51,474 nucleotides of DNA from Bacteroides timonensis (GCF_000513195.1 NZ_CBVI010000125.1:1-51474); one strand, 5' to 3'. Numbered from the stretch's first letter, positions 1 to 8,421 are shown. Numbers and translations are program-made. Notes: a model not told the origin generated them from the letters alone.

Positions 1-83
1 TTCAGCTCTATCTGGAGTTTATGCACACTTTTACCTACACGCTTACACTCACCTTCTGCATCGCCCTGTTCATCGGCAATAGA

Positions 84-136
84 GTGGAGTGTAGGTAAGT
101 GTAGGCAGAGTGTAGGCAAATTTACCTACACTCCAC
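84..136. repeat. Inverted repeat with AGTGTAGG direct repeats
   Basis: A perfect 15-bp inverted repeat (84-98 and 122-136, arms GTGGAGTGTAGGTAA and its complement) encloses two further AGTGTAGG copies about 10-11 bp apart. Related ACCTACACT-like words recur at about 35 and 185. The function is unknown; it could be a transcription terminator of an upstream gene or a protein-binding cluster. Confidence 0.6.
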
Positions 137-1012
137 CTATATCAGAGATATATCTTTGATTATCTTTCCGTTACCCCTCTTTTTTGCCTACACTATTCGT
201 TTTTACACCCTTTCATTTCAGGCGTTTTTCCACCTACTTTTGTCCATCCAAAGCAGGGATTGTAAGTGTCAATCCCTTATGTCCATTGCGCAAACTACGC
301 ATGTATACTCTGTTGACATAGAGTGTTTTAGATATGACTACGATCGTGAACATCGTGACTCACAGTAGTGATACACGTGCTTTACAGCAGTGAAGCACGT
401 GCACTACAACTGTACGCACATCCAAATGCAACATTCTAAAACAAAGGAGAAAGGATCTGAATCCAAAGAAAAAGCTATGTAATAACAAGTAAAAGGGCAT
501 GTAATTCATAAGGAAGTAGGTACCAAGCGTTCATCAACAGACTATTGTAGCAGTGTATTTCAGCAGGTAAACGTTTGTAAGGCTATTGAGGTGAATAATG
601 ATTTAACTACGCATTTTTTTTAATAGACCTTTCTTACTTCTTCAATTTTAGTAATTGTATTCTTCGGTAATATCTATTAATGTCTGTATTAATAGCTTTA
701 TGTTTATTATTATTGTTTATAGATATTCCTTTTTTGCACAAGAAATGTGTAATCACAGTCAATCTGTTTTTCCATATGTACACAGGAGGTTCGTTGTGTA
801 TAGCTCTATTAAATTTGTTCTTTACCATACTTCTATGATTTTTAATGTCTGAATTAGTGATGGAAAAATATGTTTCAAGCTACGAAGATTAGTGTAAAAA
901 AGAAAGAGTAAGTAAGAATCTTAGAATAATATTGATTATATATACTGATTTACGGCGATTAATTGGCTGATATATAATTTATTGGAGTAAAAATGGATAG
1001 GTGTTCAAAAAA
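137..1012. other. AT-rich intergenic region without convincing genes
   Basis: The short open frames here (for example 156-368, 634-828, 655-852) overlap on both strands, have low-complexity AT-driven composition and show no domain I recognise. Apart from the hairpin at 365-407 I see no coding or RNA feature. Confidence 0.5.
365..407. repeat. Nested hairpin with two CACGTG motifs
   Basis: The outer arms GTAGTG (365-370) and CACTAC (402-407) and the inner arms CACGTGCTT (374-382) and AAGCACGTG (393-401) pair around a 10-nt loop with a 3-nt bulge. No T-run follows, so it is not a standard intrinsic terminator. It could be an operator or a recombination site. Confidence 0.5.
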
Positions 1013-1219
1013 CGTTCGTTTAATGGACACCAATATTTGTAAAGAAAATGTCTCTTATAAAAACATCAAGTTGAATAGATATTAATGATATTTTTTCAGA
1101 ATGTAAAATCTTACACATGAGATACTTACATAAAAAAAAGAGGGTCTGAGAAAATATTTTTATCAAACATTTTGGTCATTCAAAAAATACCTTTTACCTT
1201 TGCGCCCATTAAACGAACG
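1013..1219. promoter_or_regulatory. Invertible capsule promoter segment (ON orientation)
   Basis: A perfect 14-bp inverted repeat, CGTTCGTTTAATGG at 1013-1026 and its complement at 1206-1219, encloses 179 bp that contain a complete Bacteroides promoter pointing toward upxY. The left arm with flanking bases reads AAACGTTCGT, like the half-site I recall for B. fragilis capsule promoters flipped by the Mpi serine recombinase. The layout (inverted repeat, promoter, leader, upxY, upxZ) matches phase-variable capsule loci. Inversion would point the promoter away from the operon. No recombinase gene lies in this window, so the invertase would have to act in trans. Confidence 0.85.
1171..1202 (+). 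promoter_or_regulatory. Capsule operon promoter (-33 TTTG, -7 TACCTTTG)
   Basis: TTTG at 1171-1174 is followed by 20 bases and TACCTTTG at 1195-1202, a consensus match for the Bacteroidota primary sigma factor. Transcription should start near 1207, inside or just past the right inverted repeat, giving a leader of about 240 nt before upxY. Confidence 0.85.
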
Positions 1220-1270
1220 ATTAAAAGACAACTAATCTTCCTTAATCACCCGTTTATAGCTTTTGACTCC

Positions 1271-1305
1271 AGAAGCTCCACATAGATGTTTCACAGCTTC
1301 TTTTT
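1271..1305 (+). terminator. Candidate leader terminator upstream of upxY
   Basis: AGAAGCT (1271-1277) pairs with AGCTTCT (1295-1301), with a possible inner ACAT/ATGT pairing, and is followed by T residues to 1305. It sits about 65-95 nt into the predicted capsule leader. Upx Y proteins are known to prevent premature termination in the untranslated leader of their own operon, so this is a plausible target. The stem is short, so the call is tentative. Confidence 0.4.
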
Positions 1306-1450
1306 CCGCGATGGTAGGAAGTTCTGAAATGAAATGAATGCAGCATAAGTTATTTAAAATAATCGCATTACATAATTTGACCGGTAGGTATTTCACTACT
1401 CCGGTGTCCCTAAAAAATATCCTTACGCGAAGTTGCTTTGCGAAAATATC

Positions 1451-2023
1451 ATGACTGAAAGTACTCACTCTCAGCTTTCAACTTTCAACTCTCAAAATCT
1501 CCATTGGTTTGCTGTTCGTGTCTCTTATAGTCGTGAACTGACTCTTAAGTCTATTCTTGATAAGGAGAACATAGAGAGCTTTATTCCTATGTGCTATGGA
1601 ATGGTGATGAAAGGTGGTAAGCGTGTCCGTAGATTGGTGCCCGCCATACATAATCTTGTCTTCGTTCATTCTACGCGCAAACGTATTGATGCTTTGAAGG
1701 ACGAGCTTGAGGGAACGATGCCTATACGTTTCATTATGAATCGTGAACATTGCCGTCCGGTAGTTATTCCTGATGCGCAGATGCGCAGTTTTATTCTGGT
1801 AGCGGGTAGTCACGATGAGCCAATTCTTTATATGGAAGCAGCCGAACTGAATTTGGTAAAAGGTCAGAAGGTTCGTATCACTGATGGTGTTTTCAAAGGC
1901 GTAATCGGTGAGTTTGTCCGTATTCGCCATGATCGCCGTGTGGTAGTCAATATTGAAGGTGTCATGGCTGTAGCTACTACCTTTATCCCGCCTTCGCTTG
2001 TTGAGCCGTTAACTGTTGATTGA
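1451..2023 (+). CDS. upxY: UpxY-family capsule transcription antiterminator
   Basis: A NusG-like protein of 190 aa from the ATG at 1451; an upstream TTG at 1433 is in frame but less likely. The N-terminal NGN domain (about residues 17-114) begins with LHWFAVRVSYSRE, and a KOW motif lies at about 135-165 (LVKGQKVRITDGVFKG). In Bacteroides, UpxY proteins act on the leader of their own capsule operon so that RNA polymerase passes early termination signals. It is the first gene after the invertible promoter and is followed 18 bp later by upxZ, the standard order. Family assignment is secure; locus specificity is inferred from position. Confidence 0.93.
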   Translation: MTESTHSQLSTFNSQNLHWFAVRVSYSRELTLKSILDKENIESFIPMCYGMVMKGGKRVRRLVPAIHNLVFVHSTRKRIDALKDELEGTMPIRFIMNREHCRPVVIPDAQMRSFILVAGSHDEPILYMEAAELNLVKGQKVRITDGVFKGVIGEFVRIRHDRRVVVNIEGVMAVATTFIPPSLVEPLTVD

Positions 2024-2041
2024 AATAAAACATTTAATAAT

Positions 2042-2518
2042 ATGAATTCTAATTCTTCATCATTATTTTCCTTAGCCCATGATCTTCTAACCTACGGGCT
2101 TGATGGAAGTCCCATTTATGCGGACCAATTTACGCGTTTGAACCGTGATGTTTACGAACAGGCTATCGAACTTTACAACATTCATGGAGCTACGGCCGAA
2201 GAGGAGGCTGAACTTTGCCTTGGTTTGTTAGTGGCTTTCGCTGCAACGATTTATGATAATGGCTGCAAACAGGAATATATTCAGAATGTTCTGGATCGTA
2301 GCTGGGAGGTACTTCCGAAGCTTTCTGCGTCATTGCTGAAGGTGCGTTTGTTAACTTATTGTTATAGTGAGTGTTATGATGAGAGTTTGGCAAAGGAGGC
2401 TCATGAAATTATAAATACTTGGGATAAGGCAGGGTTGAGCTTGGAGCAGGCGGAGATTGCAGAGGAGTTGAAGGGGTTTGAGGAGAATCAGTATCCGTGG
2501 GAAGCGGTGGAAGAATAG
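2042..2518 (+). CDS. upxZ: UpxZ-family inhibitor of heterologous UpxY
   Basis: This 158-aa, mostly helical protein without signal peptide matches UpxZ in size, sequence character (start MNSNSSSLFSLAHDLL, acidic C-terminus) and position right after upxY. UpxZ proteins are known to inhibit UpxY proteins of other capsule loci, so one capsule dominates per cell. The protein therefore should not act on this operon but on others elsewhere in the genome. No catalytic motif is visible. It is co-transcribed with the capsule genes. Confidence 0.9.
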   Translation: MNSNSSSLFSLAHDLLTYGLDGSPIYADQFTRLNRDVYEQAIELYNIHGATAEEEAELCLGLLVAFAATIYDNGCKQEYIQNVLDRSWEVLPKLSASLLKVRLLTYCYSECYDESLAKEAHEIINTWDKAGLSLEQAEIAEELKGFEENQYPWEAVEE

Positions 2519-2567
2519 TTATTCTATTTAGGAATAAGATTCACAATTGAGCATTATATAGTATAAT

Positions 2568-3650
2568 ATGAAAAAAATAGCATTAATTACAGGTATCACT
2601 GGACAAGACGGTTCTTTTCTTGCTGAATTTTTAATAGAAAAAGGTTACGAAGTTCATGGTATTCTTCGACGTTCTTCCTCTTTCAACACTGGGCGTATCG
2701 AGCACCTTTATTTGGATGAATGGGTACGCGATATGAAGAAAGATCGTCTGATAAATCTTCATTATGGAGACATGACGGATAGTAGTTCACTAATTCGAAT
2801 TATTCAGTTGGTTCAGCCAAACGAAATATACAACCTTGCTGCACAAAGTCATGTGAAGGTCAGTTTTGATGTACCTGAATATACTGCGGAATCGGATGCA
2901 ATTGGTACTCTCCGGATGTTGGAGGCTGTCCGTATTTTGGGATTGGAGAAAAAGACAAAGATTTATCAGGCCTCCACTTCGGAACTTTACGGTAAAGTGC
3001 AGGAAGTTCCCCAATCGGAAACTACTCCTTTCTATCCCCGTAGTCCATATGGAGTAGCTAAACAATACGGCTTTTGGATAACGAAGAATTATCGTGAGAG
3101 CTACAATATGTTTGCTGTTAACGGTATTCTGTTCAATCATGAGAGTGAACGGAGAGGAGAGACGTTTGTTACGCGTAAGATTACATTAGCAGCCGCCCGA
3201 ATAGCTCAGGGCTTTCAGGATAAACTGTACCTGGGTAATTTATCTGCCCGTCGTGACTGGGGGTATGCCAAAGATTATGTGGAGTGTATGTGGTTGATCC
3301 TTCAGCATGATGTTCCCGAAGATTTTGTAATAGCTACAGGTGAGATGCATACAGTTCGTGAATTTGCTACTTTGGCCTTCGGGGAGGTGAATATTGAACT
3401 TCGTTGGGAAGGTGAAGGAGTGAATGAAAAAGGGATTGATATGAAGACCGGTAAGGTATTAGTTGAAGTTGATCCTAAATATTTCCGTCCTTGTGAAGTT
3501 GAACAGCTATTGGGAGATCCTACTAAAGCCAAGACTTTGCTTGGTTGGAATCCTACAAAAACAAGTTTATCTGAATTGGTGAAGATAATGGTAGAGCATG
3601 ATCTGAAATTTGTGAGAAAATTGCATCTGAAAGTACAAATTGCAGAATAA
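2568..3650 (+). CDS. gmd: GDP-mannose 4,6-dehydratase (capsule copy)
   Basis: Converts GDP-D-mannose to GDP-4-keto-6-deoxymannose in the cytoplasm, the precursor of GDP-L-fucose, GDP-rhamnose or related sugars. The 360-aa protein has the short-chain dehydrogenase nucleotide motif GITGQDG (residues 9-15), STSE at 136-139 and the catalytic pair Y161/K165, all at the usual positions. It is very similar to the second gmd at 42850-43926; differences cluster at the N- and C-termini and around residues 55-60. No reductase for its product follows in the capsule operon, so it may rely on the fcl at 41752-42828 or an enzyme outside the window. Confidence 0.96.
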   Translation: MKKIALITGITGQDGSFLAEFLIEKGYEVHGILRRSSSFNTGRIEHLYLDEWVRDMKKDRLINLHYGDMTDSSSLIRIIQLVQPNEIYNLAAQSHVKVSFDVPEYTAESDAIGTLRMLEAVRILGLEKKTKIYQASTSELYGKVQEVPQSETTPFYPRSPYGVAKQYGFWITKNYRESYNMFAVNGILFNHESERRGETFVTRKITLAAARIAQGFQDKLYLGNLSARRDWGYAKDYVECMWLILQHDVPEDFVIATGEMHTVREFATLAFGEVNIELRWEGEGVNEKGIDMKTGKVLVEVDPKYFRPCEVEQLLGDPTKAKTLLGWNPTKTSLSELVKIMVEHDLKFVRKLHLKVQIAE

Positions 3651-3785
3651 TTATTAGGATATTTCAATATTCTTGGTGGATAAACATAAGTAATTACCTT
3701 AGGCTGAAATGGGTATAAAGTGGCTGCTTATGAAAATAATAAGAGAAGTTCATTTTTTACTCTATACTTAATTATATCTAAAATT

Positions 3786-5105
3786 ATGCCCAGAGAAATA
3801 AAAATAGCTGTAGCCGGTACTGGCTACGTCGGACTGAGTATTGCCACTTTGTTGGCACAACATCATTCGGTGATAGCAGTGGATGTGATACCCAAAAAGG
3901 TAGAGATGTTGAACCGCAAGCAGTCACCTATTCAAGATGAATATATTGAAAAGTATTTATTGGAGAAGGAACTGAACCTCACAGCTACTCTTGATGGAGC
4001 AGCTGCTTATCGTAATGCAGATTTTGTCATTATTGCAGCACCTACTAATTATGATCCGATTAGAAATTATTTTGATACTCACCACATTGAGGATGTGATT
4101 GATTTGGTGTTGAGTGTAAATCCAGATGCTGTAATGGTAATTAAATCTACTATTCCTGTGGGATACTGTCGCAGTCTCTATGTAAAGTATGCGCAGAAAG
4201 GATTACAGAAATTGAATTTACTATTCTCACCGGAGTTCCTACGTGAGAGTAAGGCGCTTTACGATAACCTTTATCCTAGTCGCATTATTGTGGGATATCC
4301 CAAGCTCATTGTAGATGAACAGTTTAAGGAGGAGAACGAAGCTATTTGTCACATTGCTGATATTCCGGCATTAAAACAAGCTGCTTATACTTTTGCAGGT
4401 CTATTACAGGAGGGGGCCATTAAACAGGATATTCCTACACTCTTCATGGGTATGAAGGAGGCGGAAGCTGTGAAACTCTTTGCTAATACCTATCTTGCTC
4501 TTCGTGTCAGTTATTTTAACGAGTTGGATACCTATGCAGAAGTTAAAGGTTTGGACTCACAGTCCATTATTCAGGGCGTGGGCCTTGATCCTCGTATTGG
4601 TACACATTACAACAATCCCAGTTTTGGCTATGGTGGCTATTGTCTGCCGAAGGATACCAAACAGCTGCTGACTAATTATCAAGATGTTCCGCAGAATATG
4701 ATGAGTGCTATCGTGGAAAGTAACCGCACGCGTAAGGATTTTATAGCCGACAGGGTTCTACGTATGGCTAGATATTATGACTATTATAATAAAGGCGATT
4801 ATAAACCATCTGAGGAAAAAAAATGTGTGATTGGAGTTTATCGCCTCACTATGAAATCAAACTCTGACAATTTTCGTCAATCCTCTATTCAAGGAGTAAT
4901 GAAACGTATTAAAGCTAAAGGAGCAGAAGTGATTATTTACGAACCTACTTTAGAAAATGAAACAACTTTTTTTGGTAGTAGAGTGGTAAATGATTTGGCT
5001 AAATTCAAGCAACAGTGTCAAGCCATTATAGCTAATCGCTATGATGTATGTTTGAATGATGTGAAGGAGAAGGTGTATACGAGAGATATTTTTCAGCGAG
5101 ACTAA
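3786..5105 (+). CDS. ugd: UDP-glucose 6-dehydrogenase
   Basis: Oxidises UDP-glucose to UDP-glucuronate with NAD+, supplying an acidic sugar for the capsule. The chosen ATG at 3786 gives 439 aa beginning MPREIKIAVAGTGYVG, placing the Rossmann motif GTGYVG at residues 11-16; an ORF from 3720 would add 22 unlikely residues. The catalytic cysteine lies in GYGGYCLPKDTK (Cys286). The sequence resembles the short Ugd type (SPIQDEYIEKYL near residue 50), with an insertion making it somewhat longer than the E. coli enzyme. It might act on a related UDP-sugar, but UDP-glucose is the best guess. Confidence 0.9.
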   Translation: MPREIKIAVAGTGYVGLSIATLLAQHHSVIAVDVIPKKVEMLNRKQSPIQDEYIEKYLLEKELNLTATLDGAAAYRNADFVIIAAPTNYDPIRNYFDTHHIEDVIDLVLSVNPDAVMVIKSTIPVGYCRSLYVKYAQKGLQKLNLLFSPEFLRESKALYDNLYPSRIIVGYPKLIVDEQFKEENEAICHIADIPALKQAAYTFAGLLQEGAIKQDIPTLFMGMKEAEAVKLFANTYLALRVSYFNELDTYAEVKGLDSQSIIQGVGLDPRIGTHYNNPSFGYGGYCLPKDTKQLLTNYQDVPQNMMSAIVESNRTRKDFIADRVLRMARYYDYYNKGDYKPSEEKKCVIGVYRLTMKSNSDNFRQSSIQGVMKRIKAKGAEVIIYEPTLENETTFFGSRVVNDLAKFKQQCQAIIANRYDVCLNDVKEKVYTRDIFQRD

Positions 5106-5243
5106 GAATTTAATAATTTGTTGTTAGAAGCGTAGACTTTATTGACTTAAAACTTATAGAAAGATTTATTCTCGAAATCTATTTTTTCTTCCAAAAAGGG
5201 AAACGCTTTAATCAAAATATAAGTAATAACATTAAAAAAAGCG

Positions 5244-5303
5244 TCGCTCCTGCAGGTGAATAAATCACAAGCATGAGCTCTACTTGCACTGCAGGAGGGG
5301 CGA
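5244..5303 (+). repeat. Intergenic hairpin before the 4,6-dehydratase
   Basis: TCGCTCCTGCAG (5244-5255) and CTGCAGGAGGGGCGA (5289-5303) can pair, with a two-base bulge, around a roughly 33-nt loop. The right arm ends 22 bases before the start codon at 5326. No T-run follows, so it is not a normal terminator. It may adjust translation or protect an RNA end in the operon. Confidence 0.5.
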
Positions 5304-5325
5304 TATATAAAATATAGAAATCAAA

Positions 5326-6417
5326 ATGTCAGTATTTCAAGACAAAGTCCTGCTTATCACAGGCGGCACAGGTAGTTTCGGTAATGCTGTGCTTCGTCGT
5401 TTCCTTACAAGCGACATTCGCGAAGTTCGTATTTTCTCACGCGATGAGAAGAAGCAAGACGATATGCGCCATCACCTTCAAGCACAGTATCCTGAAGCTG
5501 CTAACAAAGTCAAATTCTATATTGGTAATGTTCGCGAAAAAACATCTGTAGACATAGCTATGCGGGGCGTAGATTATGTATTTGCAGCCGCTGCTCTCAA
5601 ACAAGTACCATCATGTGAGTTTTTTCCAATAGAAGCTACTATGACCAATGTAGTAGGTACTAACAATGTTCTTCTCTCAGCTATCCAGCATGGAGTCAAG
5701 AACGTTGTAGTCCTTTCTACCGATAAGGCAGCTTATCCGATCAATGCCATGGGCATTTCCAAAGCTCTTATGGAGAAAGTAGCTATAGCCAAAGGACGTG
5801 AACTCGGTCTGAATGCACAGACCACTATCTGTTGTACCCGTTATGGTAATGTCATGGCTAGCCGAGGTTCGGTTATTCCACTTTGGGTAGAGCAGATGGA
5901 ACAAGGTAAACCTATCACTATTACCGATCCCCATATGACACGCTTTATGATGACATTGGATGATGCCGTGGATTTGGTGATTTATGCCTTTACTCATGCT
6001 GAGAATGGTGATCTCTTTATACAAAAAGCTCCTGCTGCTACTCTTGATGTTCTTGCCGAAGCCCTCAAGCAGACCTATGCTAAAATCGATCCTAAATATG
6101 GCGAAACAGAAGTGCGCATTATTGGTACCCGTCATGGCGAGAAACTCTATGAAACTCTTGTTACTTGTGAAGAGATGGCTAAAGCCATCGATATGGGTGA
6201 TTATTATCGTATTCCATGTGATACTCGTGACCTTAACTATGATAAATACTTCACAGTAGGAAATGAAAGTGTAAATAAAGTGAAAGATTACCACTCTCAC
6301 AATACAAGACGTTTAAATGTTGAGGGAATGAAGGAACTTCTGCTGAAATTGAGATTCATTCAAGAAGATCTTGGAATGCTTCCACGAATAAAGGCAAGAG
6401 AAATTCGCTCAGAATAA
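5326..6417 (+). CDS. UDP-GlcNAc 4,6-dehydratase/5-epimerase, CapE/FnlA type
   Basis: First step from UDP-GlcNAc to UDP-2-acetamido-2,6-dideoxy-L-hexoses. The 363-aa protein has GGTGSFG at residues 13-19 and, where most short-chain dehydrogenases have YxxxK, it has M142 and K146 (AMGISK), as known for the CapE/FlaA1-type inverting dehydratases. The next two genes complete the pathway with gaps of 16 and 2 bases. Homologues are called CapE (S. aureus), WbjB (P. aeruginosa) and FnlA (E. coli). Family is confident; exact stereochemistry depends on the partner reductase. Confidence 0.9.
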   Translation: MSVFQDKVLLITGGTGSFGNAVLRRFLTSDIREVRIFSRDEKKQDDMRHHLQAQYPEAANKVKFYIGNVREKTSVDIAMRGVDYVFAAAALKQVPSCEFFPIEATMTNVVGTNNVLLSAIQHGVKNVVVLSTDKAAYPINAMGISKALMEKVAIAKGRELGLNAQTTICCTRYGNVMASRGSVIPLWVEQMEQGKPITITDPHMTRFMMTLDDAVDLVIYAFTHAENGDLFIQKAPAATLDVLAEALKQTYAKIDPKYGETEVRIIGTRHGEKLYETLVTCEEMAKAIDMGDYYRIPCDTRDLNYDKYFTVGNESVNKVKDYHSHNTRRLNVEGMKELLLKLRFIQEDLGMLPRIKAREIRSE

Positions 6418-6433
6418 TAACGGAAGGCGGATA

Positions 6434-7291
6434 ATGAAATTTTTTATTTTAGGATGTAATGGTATGGCAGGTCATGTCATTGCATTATATTTGAAAGAGC
6501 AAGGCCATGAAGTAATTGGCTTTGCTAGAAATAAGTCTGATCATGTTGATACTGTAATAGGCGATGCATACGACACAAACTTTATTGTGAAAAATCTTAC
6601 AGAAGGTAAATATGACGTAGTGATTAATTGTATTGGAATCCTTAATCAGTTTGCTGAGAATAATAAGGCAGCAGCAGTATTCTTGAATAGTTATTTGCCA
6701 CACTGTCTTGTAAAAGCAACTGAAGGTTCCAGCACTCGGGTAATTCATATGAGTACAGATTGTGTTTTTTCAGGTAAGACTGGACCATATACAGAAACCT
6801 CCTTCCCTGATGGAGCAACTTTCTATGATAGAAGTAAGGCTTTGGGAGAAATCAATGATGATAAAAATCTTACTCTTCGCAACTCCATTGTAGGACCGGA
6901 TATCAGGCAAAAAGGTATTGGACTTCTTAACTGGTTTATGCAGCAGGAGGGAGTTGTAAATGGTTTTACAGGAGCTATGTGGACAGGTCAGACTACGATA
7001 CAGTTGGCTAAAACCATGGAAGTAGCTGCCATGACTAAGGTTAGTGGACTTATCAATATGGTTCCTGCTACCAATATTTCCAAATACGAGCTTTTAAAAC
7101 TGTTCAATCACTATTTGCGTAATGATGAACTCACCATCTATCCTGTGGAAGGAGTTGTGGCAGATAAGACTCTTGTTCGTACCAACAACAAGTTTAACTA
7201 CCAGATTCCGGATTATGATAGTATGGTTCGGGAAATGGCTGAATGGATAAGAGCTCATAAAGAATTATATCCTCATTATAACTTGAAATAG
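6434..7291 (+). CDS. RmlD-like nucleotide-sugar 4-keto reductase
   Basis: A 285-aa NAD(P)-dependent reductase that should act on the keto product of the preceding dehydratase. It has GCNGMAG (residues 7-13), STDCVFSG (107-114) and the catalytic Y131/K135 (YDRSK). It is only as long as RmlD and lacks the C-terminal cupin domain of CapF/WbjC (about 370 aa), the enzyme used for UDP-L-FucNAc. The V. cholerae O37 pathway to UDP-L-QuiNAc uses an RmlD-like enzyme (WbvR) in this position, so the end product here may be UDP-L-QuiNAc or UDP-L-RhaNAc-derived. That distinction is inference. Confidence 0.82.
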   Translation: MKFFILGCNGMAGHVIALYLKEQGHEVIGFARNKSDHVDTVIGDAYDTNFIVKNLTEGKYDVVINCIGILNQFAENNKAAAVFLNSYLPHCLVKATEGSSTRVIHMSTDCVFSGKTGPYTETSFPDGATFYDRSKALGEINDDKNLTLRNSIVGPDIRQKGIGLLNWFMQQEGVVNGFTGAMWTGQTTIQLAKTMEVAAMTKVSGLINMVPATNISKYELLKLFNHYLRNDELTIYPVEGVVADKTLVRTNNKFNYQIPDYDSMVREMAEWIRAHKELYPHYNLK

Positions 7292-7293
7292 GT

Positions 7294-8421
7294 ATGAAGA
7301 AACTGAAACTGATGACGATTGTCGGCACTCGCCCTGAGATTATTAAGATGTCTGCAATCATAAAGAAAAGTGATAAATATTTCAATCATGTACTTGTGCA
7401 TACAGGTCAGAACTATGATTATAATCTCAATGAAGTTTTTTTTAAAGACCTGGGACTTCGTGAACCGGACTATTACTTAGGTGTAGTAGGTGTCAACATT
7501 GGAGAGACTATGGGTAATGTCATTTCAAAGGCTTATAATCTGATGGTGGAGGTGAAACCAGATGCAGTGATCGTACTTGGTGACACTAATTCATGTCTTA
7601 GTGTTATTGCTGCAAAACGTCTTAAAATACCTATTTTCCATATGGAAGCTGGAAATCGTTGCAAAGATGAGAATCTTCCTGAAGAGGTAATTCGTAGAAT
7701 TGTTGACGTTACTAGCGATGTTAATCTTTGCTACTCAGAACATGCTCGTAGATATATTCTTCAGTCTGGAGTTAAGCCAGAGTACACCTATGTAGTCGGT
7801 TCACCTATGGCAGAAGTTCTCACAGAAGTTCTGCCTCAGATTGAAGCAAGTGATATTCTTGAACGTCTTGGACTTAAGAAAGGCAAATATATTCTTCTTT
7901 CGGCTCATCGAGAAGAGAACATTGATATTGAATCAAACTTCTTTTCACTGATGAATGCAGTTAATTCGATGGCGGAGACGTATGATATGCCAGTTTTGTA
8001 CAGTTGCCATCCCCGTAGCCGGAAAATGATTGAGAAGAGGGGGGTTAAGTTCAATGACAAAGTTATTCAGCATACACCTCTTGGATTCTTTGATTACAAT
8101 AAACTTCAGCAAAATGCCTTTTGTGTGGTTTCAGACTCTGGTACAGTACCTGAAGAAAGCGCATTCTTTCATTTTCCAGCGGTAAGTGTTCGTACTTCTA
8201 CAGAACGTCCTGAGGCTATGGATAAGGGGGTATTTACAATTGGCTCTATTTCGTCGGATCTTGTACTTCAAGCTGTGAATATGGCCGTAGAGATGCACTC
8301 TAATGAGGATGATATTTCTGATGTTCCTGCTTATGTGGAGATCAATGTTTCTACTAAAGTTGTGAAGTTGATTCAGAGCTATGTGGGGATTATTAATCAT
8401 ATGGTTTGGAGGAAAAGTTAA
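7294..8421 (+). CDS. UDP-N-acetylhexosamine 2-epimerase (WbjD/FnlC/WbvD type)
   Basis: A 375-aa member of the WecB family of non-hydrolysing UDP-GlcNAc 2-epimerases. Motifs include GTRPEIIKM near the start, HTGQNYD, GDTNSCLS, HMEAGNRC, SAHREENID and DSGTVPEES. As third gene after a CapE-type dehydratase and a reductase it most likely inverts C2 of the 6-deoxy sugar nucleotide, giving UDP-L-FucNAc or UDP-L-QuiNAc, not UDP-ManNAc from UDP-GlcNAc. Two bases separate it from the reductase stop, indicating translational coupling. Confidence 0.88.
   Translation: MKKLKLMTIVGTRPEIIKMSAIIKKSDKYFNHVLVHTGQNYDYNLNEVFFKDLGLREPDYYLGVVGVNIGETMGNVISKAYNLMVEVKPDAVIVLGDTNSCLSVIAAKRLKIPIFHMEAGNRCKDENLPEEVIRRIVDVTSDVNLCYSEHARRYILQSGVKPEYTYVVGSPMAEVLTEVLPQIEASDILERLGLKKGKYILLSAHREENIDIESNFFSLMNAVNSMAETYDMPVLYSCHPRSRKMIEKRGVKFNDKVIQHTPLGFFDYNKLQQNAFCVVSDSGTVPEESAFFHFPAVSVRTSTERPEAMDKGVFTIGSISSDLVLQAVNMAVEMHSNEDDISDVPAYVEINVSTKVVKLIQSYVGIINHMVWRKS

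Noticed and set aside
634..852. Small overlapping frames on both strands upstream of the capsule promoter
   Set aside because: Both strands are open only because the DNA is AT-rich; no signal peptide with sensible downstream sequence and no promoter.
1232..1468. 78-codon open frame on the minus strand across the upxY leader
   Set aside because: It overlaps the predicted leader, hairpin and the upxY start, and has no recognisable domain or promoter.
3720..3785. Earlier start for UDP-glucose dehydrogenase
   Set aside because: It adds 22 residues before the conserved Rossmann start, without similarity to the family.
5677..6300. 207-codon antisense frame in the 4,6-dehydratase gene
   Set aside because: It lies wholly inside a well-supported gene and shows no own start signals or domain.
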